Position numbers and translations under genes: made by a program
Assembly: GCA_009703635.1 (NCBI GenBank)
Contig: WLFS01000031.1
Coordinates: 1 to 6,409, forward strand
Origin: Actinomycetota bacterium
Lineage (GTDB): Bacteria > Actinomycetota > Actinomycetes > Actinomycetales > Microbacteriaceae
DNA length: 6,409 bases
Direction: 5' to 3'
In this document: one piece after another, positions 6,340 to 6,409 of the stretch
Position numbering within the stretch: the first letter of the stretch is position 1
Layout: each line of letters starts with the position of its first letter
Notes under the pieces: generated by a model
What the model saw: only the letters and a program-made list of their open reading frames with translations
What the model was told of the DNA's origin: nothing
Databases searched by the model: none

Positions 6340-6409
6340 GTGAGCAAGGTGCAGCCACCCGAAGATCCACTAGCCGATTTGATATTCGCGCTGGATATCA
6401 AAGATGCCG
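6340..6409 (+). CDS. Start of a probable acyl-CoA thioesterase II (partial, runs off the window)
   Basis: A GTG at 6340 opens a frame that stays open to the end of the window, 23 codons: VSKVQPPEDPLADLIFALDI and a few more residues. The DPLADLIFALDI pattern resembles the N-terminus of TesB-type hot-dog acyl-CoA thioesterases (DPLA-LL-VLDL), which hydrolyse acyl-CoA to free fatty acid and CoA. Only this short match supports the call; no catalytic residue is in view. An in-frame TGA at 6304-6306 limits the start, AGGA at 6325-6328 is 11 nt upstream of the GTG, and a second GTG at 6349 is possible. It diverges from the unknown gene across 56 bp. Confidence 0.5.
   Translation, partial: MSKVQPPEDPLADLIFALDIKDA

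Noticed and set aside
1..6409. Mobile element, CRISPR array, toxin-antitoxin or new defence system
   Set aside because: All coding space is taken by housekeeping or conserved genes with tight spacing; there are no direct repeat arrays, transposase motifs or target-site duplications. The tRNA could serve as an attachment site, but the neighbouring genes are core, not integrase or cargo.

Overview
The window looks like ordinary chromosomal housekeeping sequence from an actinobacterium, most likely a small-genome freshwater Microbacteriaceae (Rhodoluna/Aquiluna-like). This placement is inferred. The G+C content by eye is about half, low for the phylum. The protein sequences are strongly actinobacterial: an RpiB with Glu in place of the enterobacterial Cys, an O-type truncated globin close to Mycobacterium tuberculosis GlbO, and a PepN starting at the typical MPGENLTR. 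Gene order also fits, because mycobacteria carry nei2, rpiB, pepN and glbO in the same chromosomal neighbourhood.

Left part (9-2538): a plus-strand tRNA-Gly(UCC) with encoded CCA converges almost end to end on a minus-strand gene set. That set reads antiporter -> rpiB -> nei-type glycosylase. The antiporter and rpiB share an ATGA stop/start overlap, and rpiB and the glycosylase are 5 bp apart, so it is very probably one operon. It encodes a CPA2/KefB-type cation:proton antiporter membrane domain, ribose-5-phosphate isomerase B and an Fpg/Nei DNA glycosylase.

Centre (2539-5621): a 72-bp divergent intergenic region separates that operon from plus-strand pepN and glbO. PepN is an M1 aminopeptidase of about 849 residues. 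The glbO gene starts 11 bp after the pepN stop and is probably cotranscribed. The intergenic region contains a good Shine-Dalgarno that places the pepN start at GTG 2611 rather than TTG 2578. It also contains an inverted repeat whose right arm overlaps that Shine-Dalgarno.

Right part (5618-6409): a minus-strand protein of 221 residues with no function I can name overlaps the glbO stop codon by 4 bp, tail to tail. Its start has a candidate near-leaderless promoter. Divergent to it, a GTG-started reading frame enters from 6340 and runs off the window; it resembles the N-terminus of TesB-type acyl-CoA thioesterases.

Functionally this is central metabolism (pentose phosphate isomerisation), base-excision repair, peptide turnover, O2/redox haem chemistry and ion homeostasis. 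I see no mobile element, CRISPR array, toxin-antitoxin pair, prophage or new defence system. No stretch above about 75 bp lacks a gene. The findings are modest: start-site decisions, unusually tight gene junctions, a possible leader hairpin, an extended globin N-terminus and an uncharacterised protein.
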